A stretch of DNA of 64,000 nucleotides from Microcoleus sp036704825 (GTDB lineage Bacteria > Cyanobacteriota > Cyanobacteriia > Cyanobacteriales > Microcoleaceae), in contig JAUBSN010000002.1 of NCBI GenBank assembly GCA_036704825.1, positions 124,001 through 188,000 on the forward strand, written 5' to 3'. The position numbers were made by a program, and so were the translations under genes. Shown here in pieces: positions 50,278 to 59,467 of the stretch; the first letter of the stretch is position 1; each line of letters opens with the position of its first letter. Below the pieces are notes generated by a model. That model was not told the origin of the DNA, ran no database searches, and saw nothing but the letters and a program-made list of their open reading frames with translations.

Positions 50278-52605
50278 ATGGTACAACCAAGCAAACCGAC
50301 CTCCGAGACTCTCCAAAACTATCAAGGAATTGGAGTCCCCGATGAAAGTCTGGCAGTGATTTTGCAGCGCGGCGGCGATGAATTGCTGCTGTCAAAAGTT
50401 CCAAACCGCTTTACAGTCCGCCCCTCACCAACAGCATCAGCCTCAAACGATTGGGCTGCAACAACTGGGGCAAAACTCAACCGCCGCATCGGCCAAACCA
50501 ATCTCGAAGAATATCTCGTTGCGCCCTCTAGCCTAGAAGCAGCAATGCAAGCAGCCCGCGCCAGCGATGCTGTAGCTTTTGCCAGCCACGTCTATTGCCC
50601 CGCGAACAATCCGAGTACATTCTTTTATTTAACCGACCAAATTACGATTCAATTTGGCGAACAAGTAGACGAACAATCGCGAAAGGCGATCGCCAATGCA
50701 GCAGCTTTAAAAATAGTTCGACCAGTAGAAGGAATTCCCAACACCTTCGTCTGCTTCGTCACCAAACAAGCAACAGAAAACCCGGTCAAAATTGCCAACC
50801 GCCTGACAAGATACCCAGAAGTTCTGGTAGCCGAACCCAACATTTTAGTAGAGACGCAGCAGCATTACACGCCCCGCGATCCGCTTTATCCCAAACAGTG
50901 GTATCTCAATAACAAAGGCGGCAACCAACTTGTCGGCGGTGCTCAAATTTATGCCGAACCAGCTTGGGACATGACTCGCGGAGTTCGATCGATCGTAATT
51001 GCCATCGCCGACGATTCTGTTGACATCACCCACCCAGATTTTCAAGGCCAAGGCAAAATCGTCTCACCCATCGATTTCAAAGACGGCGACACCTCCCCGA
51101 TGCCAGTCGCCAACTCAGACAACCACGGCACAAGTTGTGCCGGCGTCGCCGTTGCAGAAGAAAACGGCAAAGGCATTGTCGGCGTCGCCCCCGGCTGCGC
51201 CCTGATGCCCATCCGTACCAGTGGTTTTCTCGATGACGATTCTGTCGAAAAAATGTTTAATTGGGCGATCGAAAAAGGTGCCGCCGTCATTTCTTGCAGT
51301 TGGGGGCCTTCAGCAGTTTACTATCCCCTTTCCCTGCGCCAGAGTGCCGTCATCACCAAAGCAGCAACCCAAGGGCGGGGCGGCAGAGGCTGCGTTATTC
51401 TGTTCGCTGCGGGGAATGCCAACCGCCCAGTCAACGGTACTGTTAACGAAAAAGGCTGGCCCAACAACATCCTGGGCGGTCAAACTAGATGGCTGGCAGG
51501 ATTTGCCGTTCACCCCGACGTAATTGCCGTCAGCGCTTCCACTTCCCTCAACAAAAAAGCAGCCTACAGCAATTGGGGCACCAGTATCTCGGTTTGCGCC
51601 CCCAGCAACAACGCGCCGCCGGGAACTTGGTTGCCAGAAACCGGATTTATCGGCACGCCGCCGGAGGTGACGCAGTATTTGCCCGGTTTGGGGGTGTTTA
51701 CTGCCGATCGAGTCGGGCTTGCCGGCTACGATTCGGGGGACTACACCAATACCTTTGGCGGTACTTCCAGCGCCACTCCAGTAGTCGCTGGAGTTGCAGG
51801 GTTAATACTTTCGGCTAACCCCCGTTTGACGGCGCGGGAAGTGCGGGGAATTCTCGAACAAACTGCTGAGAAAATTGTCGATCCCGATCCCGATCCCCAG
51901 TTGGGCAATCGCATGGGAAATTACGATCCTAACAACGGCCGCAGCGATTGGTTTGGTTACGGGAAAGTGAATGCTTTTAAAGCTGTGCAAGCTGCGGTGA
52001 GAAAGGGCGGCGGCAATCCAAATATCGGCGGCCTGGTGTTCAGCGATATTTCTGGACATTGGGCGCAGAAGTTTATTGAAGCTTTGGCTGCGGCGAATAT
52101 AATTAGCGGTTTTCCTGACGGTTCTTTTAGGCCTGATGACAGTTTAAACCGCGCTCAATATGCGGCGCTGTTGGTGAGTGCGTTTAGTCCGATTCCGAGG
52201 GTTCCGGCTACAAATTTTATTGATGTTTCTGCTAGTTTTTGGGCGAGAAGTGCGATCGAACGGGCAAATCGGGGGGGGTTTTTGGCGGGGTTTCCGGGGT
52301 TGAAGTTCGGTCCGAATCAGAATTTGACTAAGGCTGAGGCGATCGTATCTTTGGTTAACGGTTTGGAACTCAAGGGCGGTAATCCTGATTCTTTGAAAGT
52401 TTACATCGATCGTTCTCAAATCCCTAATTATGCTTTGAGTGCGATCGCCACAGCAACTGCTTTGAAGATTGTGGTTAATTATCCTTCCCGCGATTGGCTT
52501 TCGCCGCAGCGGGATATTACCCGCGGTGAGATTTCGGTTTTGATTTACCAGACTTTGGTGGCGATTAATCGGGCAAAGGCGATCGATTCTCCCTACATTG
52601 TCTAG
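50278..52605 (+). CDS. Subtilase-family (S8) serine protease with C-terminal SLH repeats
   Basis: ATG 50278 with aggaac upstream is preferred over TTG 50239. The product has about 775 residues. A N-terminal pro-like part is followed by the catalytic triad: D in IAIADDSVDITHP, H in NHGTSCAGV and S in FGGTSSATPVVAGVAG. From about 590 come three SLH repeats (FSDISGHWAQKFIEALAAANIISGFPDGSFRPD and similar), which attach proteins to cyanobacterial cell walls. No classical signal peptide is seen, as in related cyanobacterial calcium-dependent proteases. It may be surface-attached or periplasmic. Confidence 0.9.
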   Translation: MVQPSKPTSETLQNYQGIGVPDESLAVILQRGGDELLLSKVPNRFTVRPSPTASASNDWAATTGAKLNRRIGQTNLEEYLVAPSSLEAAMQAARASDAVAFASHVYCPANNPSTFFYLTDQITIQFGEQVDEQSRKAIANAAALKIVRPVEGIPNTFVCFVTKQATENPVKIANRLTRYPEVLVAEPNILVETQQHYTPRDPLYPKQWYLNNKGGNQLVGGAQIYAEPAWDMTRGVRSIVIAIADDSVDITHPDFQGQGKIVSPIDFKDGDTSPMPVANSDNHGTSCAGVAVAEENGKGIVGVAPGCALMPIRTSGFLDDDSVEKMFNWAIEKGAAVISCSWGPSAVYYPLSLRQSAVITKAATQGRGGRGCVILFAAGNANRPVNGTVNEKGWPNNILGGQTRWLAGFAVHPDVIAVSASTSLNKKAAYSNWGTSISVCAPSNNAPPGTWLPETGFIGTPPEVTQYLPGLGVFTADRVGLAGYDSGDYTNTFGGTSSATPVVAGVAGLILSANPRLTAREVRGILEQTAEKIVDPDPDPQLGNRMGNYDPNNGRSDWFGYGKVNAFKAVQAAVRKGGGNPNIGGLVFSDISGHWAQKFIEALAAANIISGFPDGSFRPDDSLNRAQYAALLVSAFSPIPRVPATNFIDVSASFWARSAIERANRGGFLAGFPGLKFGPNQNLTKAEAIVSLVNGLELKGGNPDSLKVYIDRSQIPNYALSAIATATALKIVVNYPSRDWLSPQRDITRGEISVLIYQTLVAINRAKAIDSPYIV

Positions 52606-52619
52606 CCAATAAATTAACC

Positions 52620-52706
52620 ACAATTATTGTAGGGGCGGGTTCACCAACCATCTATAATATCAGCCATAGAACCCGTAAACCCGCCCCGCCCCAACCCGAC
52701 TATTGT
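52620..52706. repeat. aggggcgggtt repeat family copy
   Basis: attgtaggggcgggttcacc on the left and aacccgccccg on the right form the inverted core, with attattg / caacc at the flanks. It sits after the subtilase stop. Confidence 0.7.
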
Positions 52707-52839
52707 GGCTAATTGACTGAATAAACTCTGGCAAAAGTCTCTTTCCTATCAGGAAAATATCTGCGTCTATCTGTGTTTATCTGCCTTGAATCTGCGGTTT
52801 TCGTATTAATCAAAGATTTATCCAATCTTGTCTAATTTT

Positions 52840-53571
52840 TCATCCTCTAAAATCCCCCAAAGCTTTCAATGCAAATTGCGGCAAAGCTAACATCCTGCGC
52901 CACCGCCAAGGTTCTTGATAAAGTCGGTACAACCATTCTAAATGATTGTCACAAAACCAAGCCGGCGCGCGGTCTTTTGTTCCCGCCCAAATATCGAAAC
53001 TGCCGCCAACTCCCACCCAAATAGACTGAGGACACAGGTGTCGGTTTTCGGCAATCCAAAACTCTTGGCGAGGCACTCCCAAGCCTACAAAAATCAATTT
53101 TGGCTGCATTTGTTTGAGGATTTCACGGAAGTCTTTTTCTTCATCTGCAGAAAGATAACCGTGTTGAGAAGCAATCGACAATCCGTTAACTTTTTGCTGC
53201 CAAGTTTCTGCCGCCGCAGCAGCCACTCCGGGGGAACCTCCAAAGAAAAATAGTGGTTCCGAATCCGGCAATTTTCCCGCTTGTTGCAGCAGCGATTCTG
53301 CTAATTCAATCCCCGGATACCGCTGCGCCGATTTGCCGCGCATCCGCAAGTACAGCACCACTCCCGAACCGTCGGGAATCACCAGTTCCGCTTTGCGGAT
53401 TACATCTGCTAAAGCCTGATTTTGCTCGGCTTGCACCGCCATTTCAGCATTCAGCGTGACGACGTGACTTCCCAACCCTTGATGCAGGCGCTGCATCAGC
53501 CAACCTGCATAATCATCTAATATGTGAACTGGTAGTCCCAGCACTGAAAATTGTTGCTGCGATCGATCCAT
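52840..53571 (-). CDS. WecG/TagA/CpsF-family glycosyltransferase
   Basis: ATG 53571 (MDRSQQQFSVLGLP) is preferred over GTG 53598. The protein of about 243 residues carries VTLNAEMAVQAEQN, VIPDGSGVVLYLRM, RYPGIELAESLLQ, FFFGGSPGVAAAAAETWQ and LIFVGLGVPRQEFWIAENRH. These are the TagA/WecG blocks (GT26), which transfer an N-acetylmannosamine-type sugar to a lipid-linked precursor for cell-surface polysaccharide. No other polysaccharide gene lies nearby. Its 5' side faces repeats. Confidence 0.9.
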   Translation of the reverse strand: MDRSQQQFSVLGLPVHILDDYAGWLMQRLHQGLGSHVVTLNAEMAVQAEQNQALADVIRKAELVIPDGSGVVLYLRMRGKSAQRYPGIELAESLLQQAGKLPDSEPLFFFGGSPGVAAAAAETWQQKVNGLSIASQHGYLSADEEKDFREILKQMQPKLIFVGLGVPRQEFWIAENRHLCPQSIWVGVGGSFDIWAGTKDRAPAWFCDNHLEWLYRLYQEPWRWRRMLALPQFALKALGDFRG

Positions 53572-53806
53572 ATTTTTTTCTTTGAGATTCCTACACACCT
53601 AGTTATTTAAATTAGCTTAGATTGGCGATCGACGCACTTGCGAGTTTGGGACGGCAAAAATCCGGTTTGTGCCGAAAATAGGGGAGAATCAAGGGTGAGA
53701 GCTTTTGTCTGAGTGCGATCGCGCTTTTGCTCGCGAGTGTTGTCTAGCGCTTCTCTCTTGGCTGTGAAATACTCGCCAGTTAATTAGTCCAATGCGCCAA
53801 GTCCCC

Positions 53807-53837
53807 AATCTAAAATCTAAAATCTAAAATCTAAAAT
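53807..53837. repeat. Tandem CTAAAAT heptamer tract
   Basis: Four to five units of ctaaaat, the reverse complement of the tract at 19581-19626. Confidence 0.8.
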
Positions 53838-53858
53838 TTCCACCTGTGCGATCGCTCA

Positions 53859-53996
53859 TTAGTGTTCGATTTTTTTTACAGAGCCGTCGGCGTACCATTC
53901 CATAGGTACGAGTTCAATTTTACCATTAATCTTCACTGTAGAGTAGACAATTTTTACGAAAGGAACGCTGTTTTTATTGTTGTTGCGGCTAGACAT
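53859..53996 (-). CDS. Small basic hypothetical protein
   Basis: A 45-residue frame from ATG 53996 (MSSRNNNKNSVPFVKIVY, then STVKINGKIELVPMEWYADGSVKKIEH) has a well-placed ribosome binding site (aaggtg, 6 bp before ATG). Its beta-strand-like pattern and lysine content suggest a real small protein. I do not recognise the family. It is divergent from the glycoside hydrolase gene. Confidence 0.5.
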   Translation of the reverse strand: MSSRNNNKNSVPFVKIVYSTVKINGKIELVPMEWYADGSVKKIEH

Positions 53997-54107
53997 GGCA
54001 ATCACCTTGTTGTGTTTGCAAAACTTGAGAAATAATCTGAACTCTGATATATTTAAAAGTCTATTCACCCCAATTCGGCTCGCATCAGGAAAAACAAGGA
54101 AAACGAA

Positions 54108-57100
54108 ATGGCGATCGCAACAAGTCAGCGGCAAACGAGGTTAGATTATTACTACCAGCAAATCAAAACCGTCATTCTCAAGCGTCAGAACCCAATTACC
54201 GGTTTGCTGCCGGCGAGTACCGCCGTTAACGCCCACGGCGACTACACCGATGCCTGGGTGCGCGACAACGTGTACAGCATTCTCGCAGTTTGGGGTTTGG
54301 GTTTAGCTTACCGCAAAATTGATGGCGATCGGGGCAGAACATTTGAACTCGAACACAGCACAGTCAAACTGATGCGCGGCTTGCTGTTTGCGATGATGCA
54401 GCAATCGAGCAAAGTAGAAAGTTTTAAAAATACTCAGTTGCCTCTAGATGCTTTGCACGCTAAATACAATACTCAAACTGGAAGTGTTGTTGTTGGCGAT
54501 GACCAATGGGGACATTTACAGTTAGACGCTACATCTATATACTTGTTAATTCTTGCTCAAATGACGGCTGCAGGGCTGCATATAATTTTTACAATAGATG
54601 AAGTAAATTTTGTCCAAAATTTAGTTTACTACATCGGTAGAGCCTACCGCACGCCGGATTACGGAATTTGGGAAAGAGGGCATAAAATCAATCGCGGCAA
54701 TGCAGAATTGAACGCGAGTTCAGTTGGTATGGCAAAAGCAGCCCTGGAAGCAATAAATGGGTTGGATTTGTTCGGGATTAAAGGCTCTCAAGCATCTGTT
54801 ATTCACGTTTTGCCAGACGAAATTGCCCGCAGCCGCATAACTTTGGAATCGCTTTTGCCTCGCGAATCTAGTTCAAAAGAAGTAGATGCGGCTTTATTGA
54901 GCGTGATTAGTTTTCCGGCTTTTGCTGTTGAAGACCGAGAATTAATAGAACGGACTCGGAATAAGATTATTGACAAATTGCAAGGAAATTACGGCTGCAA
55001 GCGGTTTCTGCGGGACGGACACCAAACAGTTTTGGAAGATGCCGATCGCCTGCACTACGAACCCACAGAATTAAGGCAGTTCGAGCACATTGAATGCGAG
55101 TGGCCGCTATTTTTCACTTATTTATTTTTGGACGGAATATTTCAGGGAAATCAAGCTCAAGTGCAAGAGTACCAGCAGCGTTTGGAATCTCTGGCAGTCG
55201 ATCGCTCTGGTTTGCCGCTGCTACCCGAATTGTACTACGTCCCCGCCGAAAATATAGAAGCAGAAAAGTTAAATCCCCGCAGCCAGCAGCGCTTGCCCAA
55301 TGAAAATATTCCCCTCGTTTGGGCGCAAAGTCTGTATTTTCTCGGTCAATTGCTGAACGAAGGATTAATCGCAGTTGGCGACATCGACCCCCTGGGAAGG
55401 CATTTGTCAGTGGGCCAACACAGAGAACCTTTAGTGCAAATTGCACTGTTAGCTGAAGACGAAGATTTGCAAGCAGAATTAGCCACTAACGGTATTGCCG
55501 CGCAAACCCCAAAACAGTTAGAACCAATTCAAGTCCGCCAGACAAAAGAATTATCAGCTATTTACACGCAAATTGGACGCAACGACCAATTAGGCTTAAC
55601 CGGCCGCCCCGTGCGCCGTCTGCGGAGTTTAACAACTTCTCGGGTGTTTAAAATTCGCGAAGAGGCGATCGTATTTCTCCCCTCCTTTTTGGACAGACAA
55701 GAATTTTACCTAACTCTAGATTACCATTTCCTAGTATCTAAAATCCAAAGCGAAATAGCTCACATTCACCGCCACTGGTATCAGTTGGGACGCCCTACGG
55801 TAACGCTGATGCTGACTCACACGATGCTGGAAACAGGCCGGGAAGCGCTGCTGGAATTAATGAAGGAACTCCGGGACGGACACTGCAACAACACGCCCGT
55901 TAAACTGGGAAATCTCAAGCAGTTAATGCTGACCGCTGGCACCGAAAGAATTGATTTCATGCACGATTTTGAATTTACCGAATCTCCGGTGACAGGTGCA
56001 GTAGAAACGCGCAGCTATCTGGCTTACAATCCTGAAAAAACTTGGCCTTTGGGTCACACGCAAGAATTTAAATTAGAGTGCGAAACTAACACTCAATTCT
56101 TGCTAACTAGCCTGCGCGCTTCAGAAAACTTGTACGAACAAATTGAGTTGCTGCACACGTTAGTTCGCCTCAAAGGATTATATTTTGATACAGGATTTGG
56201 AGGTGCAGAACAAACAGTGAAAGTTGTGGATTTGCTCAACGAAGTTTATACAAAAGCTGGAGAAAGTTCGCAATCAAAAATTCAATGGGCAGTCATCCGC
56301 CATGCCGCAGGTTTGCTGGACAAGGTTGATATCAGCTTGTCGGATGCGGTGACAGACATTTTGGTGCGGCAAAAACAGATTGCTGTGGGGAAAGCCTACA
56401 GCGAAGATTCGATAATTTCGCGACCCGGATCTTACACGGAAGTGATGGACAAAATTCGCCAATTCTGCGGAGAAGACATTCGCGATCGAGTTCTAACTCA
56501 AGAAGTTCTCATCTACCTAGGCTTGCTAATTAAAGCCGAACCGCACTTATTTAAAGGTCTGCTGACACTGAGAGTTAGCTACTTTATTCTGCTGTTAACA
56601 AGCGAATTAGCCCGCGAGTTGCAAGTTACGCAAAATGAAGCTTACGAATATTTAATGCAGCTAAGTCCCTTTGAAATCAAAAATCGCCTGCGCCAAGTGT
56701 TGGCAGAATACGAGGAAATGAATCAAATCCTCAAACAGCAAGAATCCCTGCGTGTCAAACAGCCGGAAAAAGATATTGAATGGGTAGTAGCGCCAGTTTC
56801 CGAAGAACCAACAATGCCTGCGGGAGGATGGCGCCGGAAGCGGCAAATGGAAGGTGCAGTCAATCGCGTGCCGAAGGATTTTTATCCGAGTGTGTGGGGA
56901 CTGCTGCGGCACTGCAAAGGCTTGATAATTGGCGACAAATTAGAGCGCAGAAACCGCTTGGACAGCGATATAATTTTATCGGAAATGACGCCGGGGGAAA
57001 AGAATTTTGCGCTACAAATCGAGCATTTGCTGAATAAAATTGTGGCGCCAGAATACCGACAAGTCAATATTGAGGCGCTGATGGAGTTGGCTGCGATCGC

Positions 57101-57317
57101 CCAGCGCAACCCCGAACTGAAGGTAGAAGAATACATCGTTTTAGATGTGTTGGTCGGTCACGCAGTGCGCCTGAATTGGCGAGGAAAACACCCGGAAAGA
57201 GCGGATAAATACGACGAAGATAAAGCGGCGGCTTGGCAAGCTTTTTACAATACTTCGCCTTACGTTTGCGCGAGTCACGTACTCGATGCTTTCCGATTCT
57301 TGACGAAGTTTGGATAG
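54108..57317 (+). CDS. GH15 / phosphorylase kinase alpha-beta subunit-like protein
   Basis: The 1069-residue protein begins like phosphorylase kinase regulatory subunits and GH15 glucoamylases: RQNPITGLLPAST, GDYTDAWVRDNVYSILAVWGLGLAYRK, QWGHLQLDATSIYLLILAQMT and YGIWERGHKINRGNAELNASSVGMAKAALEA. The (alpha/alpha)6 barrel thus covers about the first 450 residues. The C-terminal half (LTGRPVRRLRSLTTSRVFKI and on) matches the phosphorylase kinase-type tail. The role in bacteria is unclear; binding or cutting alpha-glucans, perhaps controlling glycogen metabolism, is plausible. Full length, no signal peptide. Confidence 0.88.
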   Translation: MAIATSQRQTRLDYYYQQIKTVILKRQNPITGLLPASTAVNAHGDYTDAWVRDNVYSILAVWGLGLAYRKIDGDRGRTFELEHSTVKLMRGLLFAMMQQSSKVESFKNTQLPLDALHAKYNTQTGSVVVGDDQWGHLQLDATSIYLLILAQMTAAGLHIIFTIDEVNFVQNLVYYIGRAYRTPDYGIWERGHKINRGNAELNASSVGMAKAALEAINGLDLFGIKGSQASVIHVLPDEIARSRITLESLLPRESSSKEVDAALLSVISFPAFAVEDRELIERTRNKIIDKLQGNYGCKRFLRDGHQTVLEDADRLHYEPTELRQFEHIECEWPLFFTYLFLDGIFQGNQAQVQEYQQRLESLAVDRSGLPLLPELYYVPAENIEAEKLNPRSQQRLPNENIPLVWAQSLYFLGQLLNEGLIAVGDIDPLGRHLSVGQHREPLVQIALLAEDEDLQAELATNGIAAQTPKQLEPIQVRQTKELSAIYTQIGRNDQLGLTGRPVRRLRSLTTSRVFKIREEAIVFLPSFLDRQEFYLTLDYHFLVSKIQSEIAHIHRHWYQLGRPTVTLMLTHTMLETGREALLELMKELRDGHCNNTPVKLGNLKQLMLTAGTERIDFMHDFEFTESPVTGAVETRSYLAYNPEKTWPLGHTQEFKLECETNTQFLLTSLRASENLYEQIELLHTLVRLKGLYFDTGFGGAEQTVKVVDLLNEVYTKAGESSQSKIQWAVIRHAAGLLDKVDISLSDAVTDILVRQKQIAVGKAYSEDSIISRPGSYTEVMDKIRQFCGEDIRDRVLTQEVLIYLGLLIKAEPHLFKGLLTLRVSYFILLLTSELARELQVTQNEAYEYLMQLSPFEIKNRLRQVLAEYEEMNQILKQQESLRVKQPEKDIEWVVAPVSEEPTMPAGGWRRKRQMEGAVNRVPKDFYPSVWGLLRHCKGLIIGDKLERRNRLDSDIILSEMTPGEKNFALQIEHLLNKIVAPEYRQVNIEALMELAAIAQRNPELKVEEYIVLDVLVGHAVRLNWRGKHPERADKYDEDKAAAWQAFYNTSPYVCASHVLDAFRFLTKFG

Positions 57318-58147
57318 ATTGAGTGCGGGTGGTTAACACGGCTGTTTCATTCTCACCAAAAAACTCAAATGATGAGGAGATGGGGGGAGAGCAGGGTAAA
57401 CGCATCTAATTTTTAAATTTCTATATATAGCGTTTTAAAGGAGGGCAAACCACTATATGTAGACTAACGGTTCTCAACAAGGAACAATAAAGCCGAGTTG
57501 TTGTGCTAAAACTCCTGCTTATTGACAAGATGCGCTTACCCTGGAGAGGGGGATGGGGAGAAGGGCAGTATAAGGGATGACTCAAAAGCTCAAAAATTAA
57601 TCACTCTCTTGATTGGGGCTTTTCTCCCCATCTCCCCCGATCCCCATCGGACTATCTCCCCATCAACCGAGAATGAAACAGCCGTGGGGTGGTGAATACA
57701 AGCGACCTCCTCGATAGTTCGGCGGTTGAAACCGCAACTACACAAACTAAGTCCGCAGAGGCGGACTGAGAAATAAGGGAGATACTTAAGCTCGATCGGG
57801 ATTATGCCAGATCCCTCATACAGCAAACGATGGATTAGAAAGCAGCTCACGCCTACAAATCACGTCCTTACCCTGCGACACGTCACCCGCACCGTGTTTT
57901 TGGTACGGTTAACACCAGCGATACTTCCCCCGAGGCTCGCGCCGCGGAGAGTTCGCTCGGCAGGGTCATCATGGCGCTGACACAGCCTTTTCGGTTTCTA
58001 GGAATAGCTTGGTACGGTTTTCTTCACTGCCAATTACTGCTGATTCTTTCGCACTTATTCGGGAAAATACGACTAACTGGGTTGGGTTCTCCTGACTGTT
58101 ACTCTCACTTATAAAGCGGCATCATAATAACTGTAAGCGATGAGCTT
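57318..58147. other. Repeat-rich intergenic region upstream of hsp20
   Basis: 830 bp without a convincing gene. It contains a gcggttgaaaccgc repeat with aagtccgcagaggcggactg (about 57720-57770), related to one at 50105-50165. There are also mirrored ggggagatggg/ccccatctccc pieces (57540-57665), and a GC-rich zone at 57870-57965 (gtttttggtacggttaacacc, gaggctcgcgccgcggag) of unknown nature. No CIRCE element is seen before hsp20. Confidence 0.5.
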
Positions 58148-58190
58148 CAACCCAAACTTTCCTTATAAAGTTTTACCAATCTTTGAGGTG
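58148..58190 (+). promoter_or_regulatory. Possible RNA thermometer in hsp20 leader
   Basis: CAACCCAAA (58148-58156) can pair with TTTGAGGTG (58182-58190), which contains the Shine-Dalgarno sequence gaggtg. The helix has two mismatches. A small inner stem (CTTT/AAAG, 58157-58170) fits in the loop. Such imperfect helices hide the ribosome binding site at low temperature in the hsp17 leader of Synechocystis. No folding energy was calculated. Confidence 0.5.
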
Positions 58191-58197
58191 ACAGATT

Positions 58198-58680
58198 ATG
58201 TTGATTCGCTCTTGGCAACCATTCACGGAAATTGAAACCATCCGCCAGCAACTCGATAAAGTTTTTGACCAACTGGCAACAACGAGAGATAACTCAGAAG
58301 CCACTTGGATGCCCGCTCTGGAATTGGCTGATGTTGGTGACAACTTCGTATTAAAAGCGCAACTGCCTGGAATTGACCCCAAAGACATTGACGTTCAAGT
58401 CACTCGCGAAGCAATTTCTATCTCTGGGGAACGCCGCTACGAAAACACTGACGAGCAATCTGGCTGCGTCCGCTCTGAATTCCGCTATGGCAAATTCCAC
58501 CGGGTGCTTCCCTTGCCCGCAGCCATTCAAAACGACTCCGTGCAAGCTACATGCAAAGATGGCATTCTGACGCTAACACTGCCCAAAGTGACTGAAGCTC
58601 GCAATAAAGTCGTCAAGATTAATTTAGCCGAAATTGCTGGAGCTTCAACGAATCCCGCTTTGGAACAGGCTAACCAATAA
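58198..58680 (+). CDS. Small heat shock protein, Hsp20/alpha-crystallin family
   Basis: The 160-residue protein shows the alpha-crystallin domain (residues about 40-145: WMPALELADVGDNFVLKAQLPG, ISGERRYENTDEQSG, FRYGKFHRVLPLP, CKDGILTLTLPK). A short N-terminal arm and a C-terminal tail are present; the IxI motif is replaced by VKINL. It forms large oligomers that hold unfolded proteins and protect membranes and photosystems during heat. Its leader could form a temperature-sensitive helix over the ribosome binding site, and a terminator follows. Confidence 0.93.
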   Translation: MLIRSWQPFTEIETIRQQLDKVFDQLATTRDNSEATWMPALELADVGDNFVLKAQLPGIDPKDIDVQVTREAISISGERRYENTDEQSGCVRSEFRYGKFHRVLPLPAAIQNDSVQATCKDGILTLTLPKVTEARNKVVKINLAEIAGASTNPALEQANQ

Positions 58681-58768
58681 CGATCTGCTGTGCTTAATCG
58701 AGTGAGGCAAATTTCTCCAAATTGAGCCTAATTGGATTTACTTAACAACAACGGAACTGGAAAAGTTG

Positions 58769-58806
58769 ATACCGAGAGCAATGGTAGCTCTCGGTATTCT
58801 TTGTTT
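58769..58806 (+). terminator. Rho-independent terminator of hsp20
   Basis: ATACCGAGAGC (58769-58779) pairs perfectly with GCTCTCGGTAT (58787-58797), followed by TCTTTGTTT. It lies 89 bp past the hsp20 stop. Confidence 0.85.
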
Positions 58807-59467
58807 GGGAAAGCGGAGCGAAAAGCTGCCTGCGTCCTGAACCCGCAGTGAATTCAGTAACGCTTACAAGGCAGGCTTCTGGTCAATGCAGTCGATGTGC
58901 ACTTCGCGATCGCAATAGCCAATCGATCGCCTTCGGGGCATTGAAGTCCCTCGCTCATGCCATTGGTAACAAATTAAGCTAAGAAAGCATTTGTCAATCA
59001 GCAATTAGGCTCAACATTTACTCGGATTTTGGGCCCAAAACTGAGATTTGGGCGATCGTGCGATCGTGCCGAGGGAGATATTTATACCTAATCCCTATCA
59101 AATCGTAAATTTTCCACTCCTAAAACAGGAGTTTTTTTGAGTAATATTACTGAGTGACAAATGGAATTAAATCTTAACTTTTCACCCATCAGTGATGGTT
59201 GACAACGATAATTATCATCAACGGGACAACACTGGCTCGACACGCCAGTTGAAAATGCAGCCGACTAATCCCCCAACAAACACCCAAAACGCGCATTGAG
59301 GCAGCACAGTTAACAACACAATCTCATGAGTCCGCGAGTGTCCGAAGCGAAACACGAGCTCACTTTTGTTGAGTAAATTACTATGTTACAATCAACTCCA
59401 ATAATAATTAAGTTTGAAAACCGGCCTTAACCGCACGCTCAATTCCCCTGCGATCGCTAGAATAACA
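58807..59467. other. Intergenic region before the sensor kinase gene
   Basis: About 660 bp. No gene recognised. It contains several HIP1-like gcgatcg sites (about 58905-58935, 59050-59065, 59450) and a short hairpin near 59120 (actcctaaaacaggagt with a T-run, terminator-like). The kinase promoter is probably in its last 150 bp. Confidence 0.45.
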
